From CAWKAV01 sp963847735 (GTDB lineage Bacteria; Desulfobacterota; Desulfuromonadia; Desulfuromonadales; BM103): a stretch of 64,000 bases of DNA. Location of the stretch: assembly GCA_963847735.1 (NCBI GenBank), contig CAWKAV010000029.1:222170-286169 (forward strand), read 5' to 3'. The notes under the pieces were generated by a model. It saw only the letters and a list, made by a program, of their open reading frames with translations, was not told the origin of the DNA and made no database searches. Made by a program: the position numbers and the translations under genes. Positions 35,776-44,970 of this stretch are shown piece by piece (position 1 is the first letter of the stretch; every line of letters begins with the position of its first letter).

Positions 35776-36753
35776 CTATCCCCGTTTAAAAGCTTCCAGC
35801 AACCTTCTCGCCGCAGCGCTCGGAGTGGTTGTGCCATTGGTAACAGCGGCCTGCTCCTGTTCCAGCAGATCGCCCACATTGCGATCACGCAACAACATCT
35901 CTTTCAGATCTTCCAGAAGCAGCGTCCACATCCAGTCGCTGGCCTGAACCCTGCGTTTGTCTTCAAATTCGCCGCTTTGCTGCATGCCTGCGCGAAAGGC
36001 CTCTATCGTATTCCATACTTCAGCAATACCCTCGTTGTGAAGAGCACTGCAGAGCAGGGCCGGCACCTGCCAGTTGGGGCTTTTCGGTTTGAGCATGTGC
36101 AGGGCGTTGGCGTACTGCTGCCTGGCCAGCTCAGCGCGCGGGCGATTGTCACCTTCGGCCTTATTGACAACAATAGCGTCGGCGATCTCCATAACGCCGC
36201 GCTTGATGCCCTGCAGTTCGTCGCCGGCGTTGGGGAGTTGCAGCAGGAGAAAAAAATCGACCATCGATGCGACGGTGATCTCCGATTGACCGACCCCGAC
36301 GGTCTCGACAATGATCACATCATAGCCAGCGGCTTCGCATAACAGCATCGTCTCGCGGGTCTTGCGCGCCACACCGCCCAGCGTCCCGCCTGTCGGAGAG
36401 GGTCGGATGAATGCGTCGGCTTGCCGCGACAACTCTTCCATACGCGTCTTGTCGCCGAGGATGCTGCCGCCGGAGATTTGCGAGGAGGGATCGACCGCCA
36501 GCACGGCCACCTTGTGCCCCTGACTGAGCAGGGACATACCGAAGGCTTCAATAAAGGTGCTCTTGCCGGCACCAGGGACGCCGGAGATACCGATGCGAAT
36601 TGAGTTGCCCGTTGCGGAGAGAAGTTGGTCGAGCAGCGTGGTCGCCGCCAGTGAATGGTCCAGGTTGCGGCTTTCAATCAGGGTGATCGCTTTGGCCAGA
36701 GCTCGGACGTTACCGGCGCGAACGCCGTCTGCGATGTCTTGGATTTTGATCAC
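35776..36753 (-). CDS. meaB: methylmalonyl-CoA mutase-associated GTPase MeaB
   Basis: G3E-family GTPase that loads and protects the adenosylcobalamin of methylmalonyl-CoA mutase. Visible motifs are P-loop GVPGAGKSTFIEAFG, VDPSSQISGGSILGDKTRM, Walker B VETVGVGQSE and the NKAEGD base-recognition motif. The 325 residues are typical. It starts with GTG, with CAGGAG eight bases upstream. That ribosome site is part of a CTCCTGAGGAG palindrome and follows tandem CTCCTGT repeats, so its translation may be controlled by structure. It sits directly between the mutase and epimerase genes. Confidence 0.95.
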   Translation of the reverse strand: MIKIQDIADGVRAGNVRALAKAITLIESRNLDHSLAATTLLDQLLSATGNSIRIGISGVPGAGKSTFIEAFGMSLLSQGHKVAVLAVDPSSQISGGSILGDKTRMEELSRQADAFIRPSPTGGTLGGVARKTRETMLLCEAAGYDVIIVETVGVGQSEITVASMVDFFLLLQLPNAGDELQGIKRGVMEIADAIVVNKAEGDNRPRAELARQQYANALHMLKPKSPNWQVPALLCSALHNEGIAEVWNTIEAFRAGMQQSGEFEDKRRVQASDWMWTLLLEDLKEMLLRDRNVGDLLEQEQAAVTNGTTTPSAAARRLLEAFKRG

Positions 36754-36768
36754 GGAAACAACTCCTGA

Positions 36769-36804
36769 GGAGACAGGAGACAGGAGACAGAATTCTGTCT
36801 CCTG
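36769..36804 (-). repeat. CTCCTGT tandem repeats and palindrome between mutase and meaB
   Basis: A 24-nt perfect palindrome at 36781-36804 (half-site CAGGAGACAGAA) merges with tandem GGAGACA units reaching the meaB ribosome site. A shorter relative lies at 35764-35778 between meaB and the epimerase gene. It is not followed by a T tract, so it is not a normal terminator. Confidence 0.6.
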
Positions 36805-36829
36805 TATTCTACATTCTACCCAATTGTAT

Positions 36830-38974
36830 TTACTTCTGCTTTTCTTCGATCGCGTCCAGGGTCTGTGTCGCCGAGGTCACAATTGGTGTGCCGGGACCGA
36901 AGATCCTGGCAGCGCCGGCGGCATACAGCTCATCGTAATCCTGGCGCGGGATAACCCCGCCACAGACGATGGTGATATCCCCGGCACCGAGTTTCTTCAA
37001 CTCGGCGGCCAGCTGCGGAACAAGGGTTTTGTGGCCGGCGGCCAGGCTGGAAACGCCAACCACATGCACATCGTTTTCCACCGCCATCTTCGCGGCCTCC
37101 TCGGGAGTCTGAAACAGCGGACCGACATCAACGTCGAAACCGGCATCGGCATAGGCGGTCGCCACCACCTTGGCACCACGATCATGGCCATCCTGACCCA
37201 TCTTGGCGATCAGGATACGCGGCCGACGGCCTTCCGAGGCAGAGAAGTCATCGATGCGCCTCTTCAATAACGAAAAATTGTCGTCTTTATCAACCACGGA
37301 TCCGTAGGCTCCTGAAACCAGCTTGATTTCCGCCTTATGGCGACCAAAAACCTTTTCCATGGCATCGGAGATCTCACCGACGCTAGCCCTGAGGCGGGCC
37401 GCCGCAACGCTGAGCCCTAAAAGGTTTCCCTGCCCATTTTCGCATGCTGCAGTGATCGCAGCAAGCGCCTTCTGACAGGCCTCTTCGTCGCGCTCGGCAC
37501 GCATTTTTTCGAGACGGATGATCTGTGATTTGCGCACGGCGGTATTGTCAACATCGAGGACTTCAATCTGGTCTTCCTCGGCAAGCTGGTACTTGTTGAC
37601 ACCAACGATGACATCGCGCCCGCTATCGATGGCAGCCTGTTTCTTGGCCGCCGATTCTTCGATCCGCAATTTCGGCATGCCCGTTTCAATGGCCTTGGTC
37701 ATGCCGCCAAGACCTTCGATCTCATCAAGGGTCTTCTGAGCTTCTTCAATCAGCGATGCGGTGAGACTCTCAACGTAGTACGAGCCGGCCAGCGGGTCGA
37801 CAACATTGGTGACGCCTGATTCTTCCTGAATAATCAGCTGGGTATTGCGGGCAATGCGGGCCGAATGATCGGTCGGCAGGGCAATGGCCTCGTCAAGCGC
37901 GTTGGTGTGCAGCGACTGCGTTCCACCCAGCACAGCGGCCAGGGCCTCGAGAGTCGTCCGGACCACGTTGTTGTAAGGGTCCTGCTCGGTGAGGCTCCAA
38001 CCGGACGTCTGGCAATGAGTGCGCAGCATCAGCGACTTCGGGTTCTTCGGCTCAAAGCGCTTCATCAGATGCGACCAGAGGTAGCGGGCGGCGCGCAGTT
38101 TGGCCGCCTCCATGAAAAAGTTCATACCGATGCCGAAGAAGAACGACAGCCGCGGCGCAAAATCATCGACGTCAAGCCCCTTGTCAATTGCAGTTTTCAC
38201 ATACTCGATACCATCGGCAAGTGTGAAAGCCAGCTCCAGGGCGTTGTTGGCCCCGGCCTCCTGGATGTGGTAGCCGGAGATCGAGATCGAGTTGAAACGT
38301 GGCATGTACTTGCTGGTGAACTCGATAATGTCGGCAATAATCCGCATTGAAGGGGCCGGCGGGTAGATGTAGGTGTTGCGAACCATGAACTCCTTGAGGA
38401 TATCGTTCTGGATGGTTCCGGCCAGCTGCTCCGGGGAGACCCCCTGCTCTTCGGCGGCGACGATGTAATTGGCCATGATCGGCAGGACCGCGCCGTTCAT
38501 GGTCATCGACACCGACACCTTGTCGAGCGGGATGTCGCCGAACAGAATTTTCATATCCTCGACCGAGTCGATCGCCACGCCCGCCTTGCCGACATCGCCG
38601 ACCACGCGCGGGTGGTCAGAATCGTAGCCACGGTGGGTTGCCAGGTCAAAAGCGACCGACAAGCCCTGCTGACCGGCGGCCAGGTTGCGCTTATAGAATG
38701 CATTTGACTCTTCAGCAGTAGAAAAACCGGCATACTGGCGCACGGTCCAGGGCCGCCCGGTGTACATGGTCGCCATCGGGCCGCGCGTAAAGGGAGCCAG
38801 GCCGGGCAGCGAGTCGAGACTTTCCAGTTTCTCAAGATCTGCTGCCGTGTAGAGCGGCTTGACCTTGATTCCTTCCGGAGTTTCCCAGGTGAAACTGGAG
38901 AGATCGGCGGTCTTCTTTTCTTTCCTGGCCAGGGCTTCCCAGTCGGCCAGCGACTTTTTTTCAAAACAGCTCAT
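36830..38974 (-). CDS. scpA: methylmalonyl-CoA mutase (single-chain large subunit)
   Basis: Adenosylcobalamin enzyme converting (R)-methylmalonyl-CoA to succinyl-CoA. About 714 residues. The N-terminal TIM barrel shows RGPMATMYTGRPWTVRQYAGFS, LSVAFDLATHRGYDSDHPR and KTHCQTSGWSL as LRTHCQTSGWSLTEQDPYNN. The C-terminal B12 domain has the DxHxxG cobalamin motif as GQDGHDRGAKVV, with GVSSLAAGHKTLVP. I choose the ATG at 38974 (MSCFEKKSLADWE), as AAAGGA lies nine bases before it; two in-frame ATG/GTG-like codons upstream are less likely. It follows the XRE-cupin regulator gene by 73 nt and is followed by meaB and the epimerase. Confidence 0.96.
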   Translation of the reverse strand: MSCFEKKSLADWEALARKEKKTADLSSFTWETPEGIKVKPLYTAADLEKLESLDSLPGLAPFTRGPMATMYTGRPWTVRQYAGFSTAEESNAFYKRNLAAGQQGLSVAFDLATHRGYDSDHPRVVGDVGKAGVAIDSVEDMKILFGDIPLDKVSVSMTMNGAVLPIMANYIVAAEEQGVSPEQLAGTIQNDILKEFMVRNTYIYPPAPSMRIIADIIEFTSKYMPRFNSISISGYHIQEAGANNALELAFTLADGIEYVKTAIDKGLDVDDFAPRLSFFFGIGMNFFMEAAKLRAARYLWSHLMKRFEPKNPKSLMLRTHCQTSGWSLTEQDPYNNVVRTTLEALAAVLGGTQSLHTNALDEAIALPTDHSARIARNTQLIIQEESGVTNVVDPLAGSYYVESLTASLIEEAQKTLDEIEGLGGMTKAIETGMPKLRIEESAAKKQAAIDSGRDVIVGVNKYQLAEEDQIEVLDVDNTAVRKSQIIRLEKMRAERDEEACQKALAAITAACENGQGNLLGLSVAAARLRASVGEISDAMEKVFGRHKAEIKLVSGAYGSVVDKDDNFSLLKRRIDDFSASEGRRPRILIAKMGQDGHDRGAKVVATAYADAGFDVDVGPLFQTPEEAAKMAVENDVHVVGVSSLAAGHKTLVPQLAAELKKLGAGDITIVCGGVIPRQDYDELYAAGAARIFGPGTPIVTSATQTLDAIEEKQK

Positions 38975-39047
38975 AAATATCGATCCTTTCATAAAACCGC
39001 GCTGGGGCACGGCGTACCGTGCCCCAGCAGGGAATCCATCTGAATAT

Positions 39048-39608
39048 TTACCTTGTCACAATCGCCAGCACCTGTGTTTCTTCGTCACCACAGGAGAGCA
39101 ATCGATGCCTGAGAGTTGCATCGAAATAAACCGCATCGCCCTCTTCGAGGAGGATGCGTTCGTCATCGAGGATAATTTCAGCCTTGCCTTTGAGAATCAG
39201 AAGAAACTCTTCGCCGTCATGGTTGTATAAGGTTTCTTCATCAGGACGACGCGCAACCGTAACCACGAATGGTTCCATCTTCTTGTTGCGCTTGCGAAAC
39301 GACAGGGCTTCGTAGGTGTACCCATGACCGGTGCCGGCCACCGAGATCACCCGGTTGACTTCGCGGCGATCAGCCTTTCTGACCACTTCGTACTTGCAGT
39401 CAACCTCCTCCTCCTCAAAAAACAAGCCGATCTTGACATCGAAAAAACGGGCAATCTTGGAGAGAGTTGCTATCGGCGGCGAAACATTATTATTCTCGAT
39501 TTGAGAGATCAATGCCGGAGAGAAACCTGTCTCACGGGCCACAGCCTGCAGGGTCAGTTTACGGATTTTGCGCAGTTCCTTGATTTTAGAGCCAATATTG
39601 TATTCCAC
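39048..39608 (-). CDS. XRE-family regulator with C-terminal cupin sensor domain
   Basis: A 186-residue transcription factor. Residues about 8-62 are an XRE helix-turn-helix (IKELRKIRKLTLQAVARETG, then SPALISQIENNNVSPPIATLSKIA). Residues about 110-180 are a cupin_2 barrel (LYNHDGEEFLLILKGKAEIILDDERI and GDAVYFDATLRHRL) that probably binds a small ligand, perhaps a CoA-derived acid. It is the first gene of a transcript continuing into the mutase. Its promoter and that of the carboxylase genes share the palindrome GTTTA-N7-TAAAC, so I infer that this protein controls both. Confidence 0.88.
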   Translation of the reverse strand: MEYNIGSKIKELRKIRKLTLQAVARETGFSPALISQIENNNVSPPIATLSKIARFFDVKIGLFFEEEEVDCKYEVVRKADRREVNRVISVAGTGHGYTYEALSFRKRNKKMEPFVVTVARRPDEETLYNHDGEEFLLILKGKAEIILDDERILLEEGDAVYFDATLRHRLLSCGDEETQVLAIVTR

Positions 39609-39654
39609 GGCAAACCTTCCCGGCGCAAATAAAATGAGGTTTTAGAGCGTGTAG

Positions 39655-39684
39655 GATATAACCGATACGGGGCATAATTGTCAA
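39655..39684 (-). promoter_or_regulatory. promoter of the XRE-cupin/mutase transcript
   Basis: Minus strand: perfect -35 TTGACA (39679-39684) and -10 TATATC (39655-39660), 18-nt spacer. Transcription should begin near 39648, about 40 nt before the start codon. Confidence 0.6.
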
Positions 39685-39709
39685 CCAATATTTATTGATG
39701 ATAAAAAGC

Positions 39710-39726
39710 GTTTACCTATATTAAAC
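39710..39726. promoter_or_regulatory. palindromic operator GTTTA-N7-TAAAC, copy 1
   Basis: Inverted repeat GTTTA / TAAAC with a 7-nt AT-rich centre, 25 nt upstream of the -35 box, i.e. centred near -70. The wider 38 bp (39700-39737) align without gaps to the region around copy 2 at 44745-44782. A candidate binding site for the XRE-cupin protein, probably acting as an activator given its position. Confidence 0.6.
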
Positions 39727-39811
39727 ACTCATACAGGCCATTCCAATCGAAGATTCTATAACGGGAGCCGGTTTGTAATCCCGGCTCAAAAATATTGACT
39801 GATAAATTGAC

Positions 39812-39847
39812 AATTAGCCCCGCCTCAGATCTGAGGCGGGGCTAATT
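39812..39847 (-). terminator. terminator of the carboxylase operon
   Basis: A 36-nt perfect palindrome (18-bp arms, core GCCCCGCCTCAG) with T/A tracts on both sides, 40 nt after the stop of the biotin carboxylase gene. Confidence 0.85.
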
Positions 39848-39886
39848 TTTAACAACCAGTGTGACTTGCAGACAGGAACCCTGCGA

Positions 39887-42760
39887 TCAGAGTACAGCGC
39901 CAAGATACGCCGTCGTTGTCGCCCGCTGCTCTCGCTGGATTTCCTTCGGATCAGTCTCAACAAACTTCTCGTCCGGGGTGACCTTGAAGATCGGCTGGCC
40001 CTTCTGAACGATGACGCCATCGCCACCTTCGATGAGAATCTTATCGATGGTTCCGGAGAAGGGCGCGGGAATCTTATTGAACATCTTCATGACTTCAAGA
40101 ATAAAGAGTGGCTGGCCCTTTTCAAAATGGGCGCCCTCGGTGACAAACTTCGGTATGCCGGGAGCTTCCTGCGCATAGTACATGCCGCCGCCGGGGGTGA
40201 CGATCTCATCAGCCTTGGTTGATGGTGGCGGCACCAGGATCTTCTTCATGGCCGCCTGCAAATCCGGGTCATTGAGGTAGTCTGGAATCGTAACCTCGAG
40301 GTCATCTTCTACCTTGAAAGCGTAAAAATCAGTCTTTTCCGCAAGCATGAAAAGCATGCCGAAGAGTTCGTTGCCAATCTCATAACCGAGGTGGGACGCC
40401 CGGATATTCGCCCAGGTTTCGGCATCGAAACCTCCTTGTGGCTTCTCCTTGCCAAGGATGTTATTCAGCTTGATGAAATCCTCTTTCTTCAGACCGAACT
40501 TCTCTCGCAACTGCGCATAGAAGGCCAGGGCATTCTGCAGCAAATCACGGTCATGGGTCCAGATCACTTCGGCAGCGGGGGCTTCTTTGCGCCAGGTCAT
40601 GTTGAGGTATTCATAAGTCTCCTCAAGGATAACCAGCGGGTTACGCAGCCAGACCAGTTTGCCGCCTTCATGTTTGAAGGTTTTGCGATTGAGACTCAGC
40701 CAACCGGAAAGCAGATGCGGATCTTCCAGCAATTTTTCCATCGGACGGGTCAACAGGGTGCCCTTGCGATCAAGGGTCTCGGAAATCGCCCTGGCAATGT
40801 CAGGATTGTCACTATAGAGAGTCCCGTAGTGCTTCTTCATCGCCAGGAAGGCAAAAACCACGTCAAGCTTACTGGCTTCTTCCTTGAGTTTCCCGACCAG
40901 TGTCAGGTAAGGCACGACGAAGCGTGTGGTCGGCTTGGCCATAACGTTCTGACCGAGGAACCAGTTGACCAGACCATAGTGGAATTCCAGGTTGGTTGCC
41001 AGATCGGTGCCACGGAGAACCGTGCTGCGCAGCACCTTGGACAGATGGTTGTAGCTGTCAAGGCGATCTTCACCTTTGGTCAGCAGCAGGGCGATATTGG
41101 AATCGTAGGCACCGGCCACCGTGTAGCGCATGAACAGCCCGGTGTCGGGATTGACCATGCAGATGCCCTGGTCATCGCGGATTTCGCCTTCGATCGGTTT
41201 TGACCAGTAACGAATCACGCCACCGGCACTCGGTGACAGGGAGCAGTCGGTCGCATTGAGGCGGGCCTCGGCGCCGGCGCCGAAACGCCGCTGACGCTCG
41301 GGACGCGGCAGGCGCTCCTTGTGCATGGCCAGCAGTGCCATCGCTTCGACCAGCGACTCGACGACAAAAAATTCCTTTTTGTTCTTCGGGTTGGTGAATT
41401 TAAGGTTATAAACCAGCTCGGTGACCCGGTGTTCGACCTGGATGCGGGTGTTGACTTCCATGAAATAGTGGCGGGCACCGTCGACGATGCATTCAAAAGT
41501 CGAGGCCGAATCGAGGCCGACGGCTATGCCGAAGCGCTCCGACTCCTCCTCCATGCGCTTGAGAACATTCAGGTCGCTCTCAAGTGCAGCCACCTGGGCT
41601 TTCAGGCCGGCTTTCCTGGCCTTCTTGACCTCCTCGGCAAGCGCTTCCTGGGTCACCGAAATCTCGAGCAGTTTCTGCTCATGCATCTGCAGAGAGCAGT
41701 CACGGCCGCCAAGCGCGATACACCATTCGCCGTTGCCGAGCAGCTGGATCTCGTTGTGGCGGGTCTGTTCGATATTCAGCTCGACCAGGACATTCTTGTT
41801 GTCGCCGACGCCGTTCGCCTTGACCTCGAGCAGCACTTCACGAACCAGCTCCGGGGCTACGGATGCGGCCTTTTTGATATCGGCTTCCGTCGGGTTCTTC
41901 CTGGTCAGCAGCGAGGCCCCGAGGATGCGCTGGCCCTTGCCGCCACCGCCGCCGATCGCCTTGAGCCGGATCCGGGCGCCGGGATAGTTTTTGAACATAT
42001 CGACGCACTCTTTTTCGACCTGGATGCCGAGTTCATCCATCGTGAAGAGATCAATACCCTTATCGTAGGAAGCCATCAGGATGTGATCAGCGAGGACCAC
42101 GAGTTCAATCTTCTTGTCTTCGAGCAGCTTCTGGTTGCACTTGAGCCCCTCGGCCTTGACGACTGCCAGCAGCGCTTCACGGCTCGGGTGCTTGGAAATC
42201 AGGGTGCGGGCCGTGACATTGTCGATGCCCGGGGTGACGGACACGTCGACGCTCAGGGCCGTCCGCTTCGCTTCATCCTTCTTGCCGGCTCCGCGCTGGG
42301 TCGCGGCGCATGGGCCGATGAACTTGAGGCCGGCATCCTCGATCGCTGCCACAAACTCGTCATCCTCGGCCATGAAACCGTAACCGGCGAAGACTGCGTC
42401 GTAACCGTTATCCTTGGCAATCTGGATGATCTGGCCGATCCGCTCGACACGCTCCTCCTTGGAAGCCCCGGTGTAGTCGGGCACCCGGTGCACGCGACTG
42501 TTATCGGTCAACAAGCGCAGTTCGGGCGACAGTGCGTTGGGATAGATGATCGAATCCTTCTCGGAAAGCAGGATGCCGTAGTGGCTGATCCCCATCTCTT
42601 CGTAGACGGTCATCGCCTCCAGACGGATCGGGCCGCGACAGACGATCAGCGGCTTGAGGTCTTCGCACGAGAAAGAACTGACCCATTCAGAGTCGGACTT
42701 GCTCAAACGGCGATCACGATGGGTCAGCGGATTGTTCGTATAGTAATTGTTCTGTGCCAT
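39887..42760 (-). CDS. acyl-CoA (propionyl-CoA) carboxylase, biotin carboxylase-BCCP subunit
   Basis: About 957 residues. The N-terminal biotin-carboxylase N domain has FAGYGFMAEDDEFV and KFIGP; the ATP-grasp part shows KAIGGGGGKGQRI, ELNIEQTRHNEIQLLG and MEVNTRIQVEHRVTELV. A long middle region follows, and a C-terminal biotinyl domain carries EVMKMFNKI, where the Lys of MKM is biotinylated. It supplies carboxybiotin to the carboxyltransferase encoded 57 nt upstream. The ATG at 42760 (MAQNNYYTN) has GGAGA seven bases before it. With the epimerase and mutase nearby, propionyl-CoA is the likely substrate, though acetyl-CoA or pyruvate-type use cannot be excluded from sequence alone. Confidence 0.88.
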   Translation of the reverse strand: MAQNNYYTNNPLTHRDRRLSKSDSEWVSSFSCEDLKPLIVCRGPIRLEAMTVYEEMGISHYGILLSEKDSIIYPNALSPELRLLTDNSRVHRVPDYTGASKEERVERIGQIIQIAKDNGYDAVFAGYGFMAEDDEFVAAIEDAGLKFIGPCAATQRGAGKKDEAKRTALSVDVSVTPGIDNVTARTLISKHPSREALLAVVKAEGLKCNQKLLEDKKIELVVLADHILMASYDKGIDLFTMDELGIQVEKECVDMFKNYPGARIRLKAIGGGGGKGQRILGASLLTRKNPTEADIKKAASVAPELVREVLLEVKANGVGDNKNVLVELNIEQTRHNEIQLLGNGEWCIALGGRDCSLQMHEQKLLEISVTQEALAEEVKKARKAGLKAQVAALESDLNVLKRMEEESERFGIAVGLDSASTFECIVDGARHYFMEVNTRIQVEHRVTELVYNLKFTNPKNKKEFFVVESLVEAMALLAMHKERLPRPERQRRFGAGAEARLNATDCSLSPSAGGVIRYWSKPIEGEIRDDQGICMVNPDTGLFMRYTVAGAYDSNIALLLTKGEDRLDSYNHLSKVLRSTVLRGTDLATNLEFHYGLVNWFLGQNVMAKPTTRFVVPYLTLVGKLKEEASKLDVVFAFLAMKKHYGTLYSDNPDIARAISETLDRKGTLLTRPMEKLLEDPHLLSGWLSLNRKTFKHEGGKLVWLRNPLVILEETYEYLNMTWRKEAPAAEVIWTHDRDLLQNALAFYAQLREKFGLKKEDFIKLNNILGKEKPQGGFDAETWANIRASHLGYEIGNELFGMLFMLAEKTDFYAFKVEDDLEVTIPDYLNDPDLQAAMKKILVPPPSTKADEIVTPGGGMYYAQEAPGIPKFVTEGAHFEKGQPLFILEVMKMFNKIPAPFSGTIDKILIEGGDGVIVQKGQPIFKVTPDEKFVETDPKEIQREQRATTTAYLGAVL

Positions 42761-42817
42761 TGATTTATCTCCAAATCGAAACCTTGGTTCGCTAAATATC
42801 AATAATATCCGCGTCTG

Positions 42818-44542
42818 TTAATGGAACTCGCGCTGCACGTCCTGCCATGATGACGGCTGGTAATGGCGCAGCAGGAAGTTCATATTCTCGCCGAGAACCT
42901 TGCGCAGGTCGGTCGGCATAACCAGCGAGGAGATGGAACCAAGGGCCAGACCCTCCTTCGGGTTCATCAATTCTTTTTCGTAGCGCAGGTTGAGGGCGGC
43001 CTCCTGGGCCTTGAGCCATTCAGCAACTTCGGCTTCAGCGTCCCTCTTGGCCTCGGAGCCCTCCAGGCCAGCCTTGATGCGAGTTTGAGTCCCTTCCACA
43101 ATCATCTGCTTGATGGCGCCACGGATCTTGCGCAATTCGTTCTTGTAGACGAACTCTTTGCCTGCCGGGCCCATAACAGCCAGGCGGGTGGTCGGCAGGG
43201 CCAGCACCAGGTCGGCGCCGGTCGGATAGTTATTGTAGGAGGCATAAGCGCCACCATAGGCATTGCGCAGAATCAGCAGGATGCGCGGTGTGCGCACGTC
43301 GATGATCGAGTCGAGCATTGAACGGCCGGCCTGAACGATACCGCGGGCTTCCTGTTCACGCCCCGGCAGGAAGCCGGTCGTATCTTCCATGAAGATCAGC
43401 GGAATGTTGTAGATGTTGCAGAAACGGACAAAACGGGCAATCTTGACTGCCGAGTCGCAATCAATCTGACCGGAGGACACCGCGCTGTTGTTGGCGACGA
43501 AACCAACCACGTTGCCGCCGAGCCGACCGAAGGCGGTGATCGCCTCGCGAGAGCGTTCGGGCTGGATCTCGAAATAATCACCGTGGTCACAGATCTGCTG
43601 GATGATGATTGAGACGTCGAACGGGGTATTGAATCCGGTCGGCGAGTTGAAGGCCTTCTTCAGCAGGGTGTTGATCTCCCAGGTCTTGCGGTCGAGCGGA
43701 TCGCTGGTTTCCTGGAAAGGCGACATGCTGAAGTTGTTGTCGGGCAGATAACTGATCAGGCGTACCGCAGTGCGGAGTGCGGCGGTCTCGTCAGCTACGG
43801 TCAGATCGGTTACGCCGGAGGCACAGTGAACCTTGGGGCCGCCCAGCTCTTCGGGGGTAATATCCTCACCGAGCACCGACTTGACGACTCCGGGGCCGGT
43901 CAGTCCAAAAAAGGTATCGTTGGGCTGGATGACAAAGCTGCCCTGGCGCGGCAGGTAGGAACCACCACCGGCGTTAAAACCGAACATGCACATGATGGTC
44001 GGCACCACTCCGCTGATCTTGCGCAGGGCAGTGAACGCTTCGGCGTAGCCGTCGAGACCACCGACCCCGGCAGGAACAAAAGCTCCGGCCGAGTCATTCA
44101 TGCCGATCAGGGGGAGACCCTTTTCACCGCACATGTAAAACATGCGCGCCAGCTTGTTGCCGTTGGTGGCGTCGATGGAGCCGGCGCGGACCGTAAAATC
44201 GTGACCGTAGACACCGACATCCCGGCCATTGATGTTCAGGATACCTGTGACCAGGGAGGCCCCATCAAGATTCTTGCCCCAGTTCTGATAAAGGATATTG
44301 GGCTGGGACTGGGTGAGAACATTCATTCGCTCCCAGACAGTCATGCGTTTTTTGAAGTGCTGCTTCTCAATCTGCCCTACCGCAACGGACTTGATCGGAC
44401 GCTGGATCAGGTCATAACCTTCCTGCATGACCTCTTCGTAACCGCCGCGTTTGCCGGCGACTTCACCAGGGATGGTAAACTCGACTTTTTGCGGGGGATC
44501 AAATGGATTCTTCAGTGACGGTTTAATCGCATTTTTTGCCAT
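42818..44542 (-). CDS. acyl-CoA (propionyl-CoA) carboxylase, carboxyltransferase subunit
   Basis: A 574-residue carboxyltransferase of the crotonase-fold family. It moves CO2 from carboxybiotin to the acyl-CoA. I see VYGHDFTVRAGSIDATNGNKLARMF, the oxyanion regions MFGFNAGGGSYLPRQGSFV and FGLTGPGVVKSVLGEDITPEELGG, and RNAYGGAYASYNNYPTGAD near the C-terminus. The start ATG (MAKNAIKPSLKNPF) has AGAGGAA seven bases upstream. It is the first gene of the carboxylase operon, whose promoter about 150 nt upstream resembles that of the regulator-mutase operon. Together these genes carry propionyl-CoA to succinyl-CoA. Confidence 0.9.
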   Translation of the reverse strand: MAKNAIKPSLKNPFDPPQKVEFTIPGEVAGKRGGYEEVMQEGYDLIQRPIKSVAVGQIEKQHFKKRMTVWERMNVLTQSQPNILYQNWGKNLDGASLVTGILNINGRDVGVYGHDFTVRAGSIDATNGNKLARMFYMCGEKGLPLIGMNDSAGAFVPAGVGGLDGYAEAFTALRKISGVVPTIMCMFGFNAGGGSYLPRQGSFVIQPNDTFFGLTGPGVVKSVLGEDITPEELGGPKVHCASGVTDLTVADETAALRTAVRLISYLPDNNFSMSPFQETSDPLDRKTWEINTLLKKAFNSPTGFNTPFDVSIIIQQICDHGDYFEIQPERSREAITAFGRLGGNVVGFVANNSAVSSGQIDCDSAVKIARFVRFCNIYNIPLIFMEDTTGFLPGREQEARGIVQAGRSMLDSIIDVRTPRILLILRNAYGGAYASYNNYPTGADLVLALPTTRLAVMGPAGKEFVYKNELRKIRGAIKQMIVEGTQTRIKAGLEGSEAKRDAEAEVAEWLKAQEAALNLRYEKELMNPKEGLALGSISSLVMPTDLRKVLGENMNFLLRHYQPSSWQDVQREFH

Positions 44543-44699
44543 CTTTGGATTCCTCTGTTGTCTAGGGTTTTTCAACACGCAGCGCGCTTGCTCTGCTCGC
44601 TGGTCGTTGATAATAAATGTCCTTCAACACTTGAATAAATACAGAAGTGAAAAACTCTCGCAAAACCCTGAAGTAGAATAGGGTTTTATCCACCGCATG

Positions 44700-44728
44700 G
44701 ATATAGCCCAAGTGATTTTGTATGTCAA
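44700..44728 (-). promoter_or_regulatory. promoter of the carboxylase operon
   Basis: Minus strand: perfect -35 TTGACA (44723-44728), 17-nt spacer, -10 TATATC (44700-44705). Same -10 as the regulator-mutase promoter. Transcription would begin near 44693, leaving a leader of about 150 nt in which I see no gene. Confidence 0.6.
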
Positions 44729-44754
44729 TGATAAATTCATTTTAGATAAAACCT

Positions 44755-44771
44755 GTTTACTCATATTAAAC
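44755..44771. promoter_or_regulatory. palindromic operator GTTTA-N7-TAAAC, copy 2
   Basis: Same palindrome as at 39710-39726, located 26 nt upstream of the -35 box and centred near -70. The shared core reads GTTTAC-NN-ATATTAAACAC, preceded by GATAAAA at the same distance in both copies. The two operons it precedes act in one pathway. Confidence 0.6.
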
Positions 44772-44970
44772 ACCAATTTAGGGGGGCTTTACTGCTTTTC
44801 ATAACCCTTTTATGCATCAGTTCTCAAAAGCTCTGCCTGCCGGTGAGAAAGGACCAGTCTGCAATCACAAGGTTCACGCCCGACTTACTGTTGACTTCAT
44901 AAAGATGATTGCCGCATCATAGGCCAAGGGTTGACATGTTTCAGTTTTTTAACGACAGCAGAGGTTTTTC

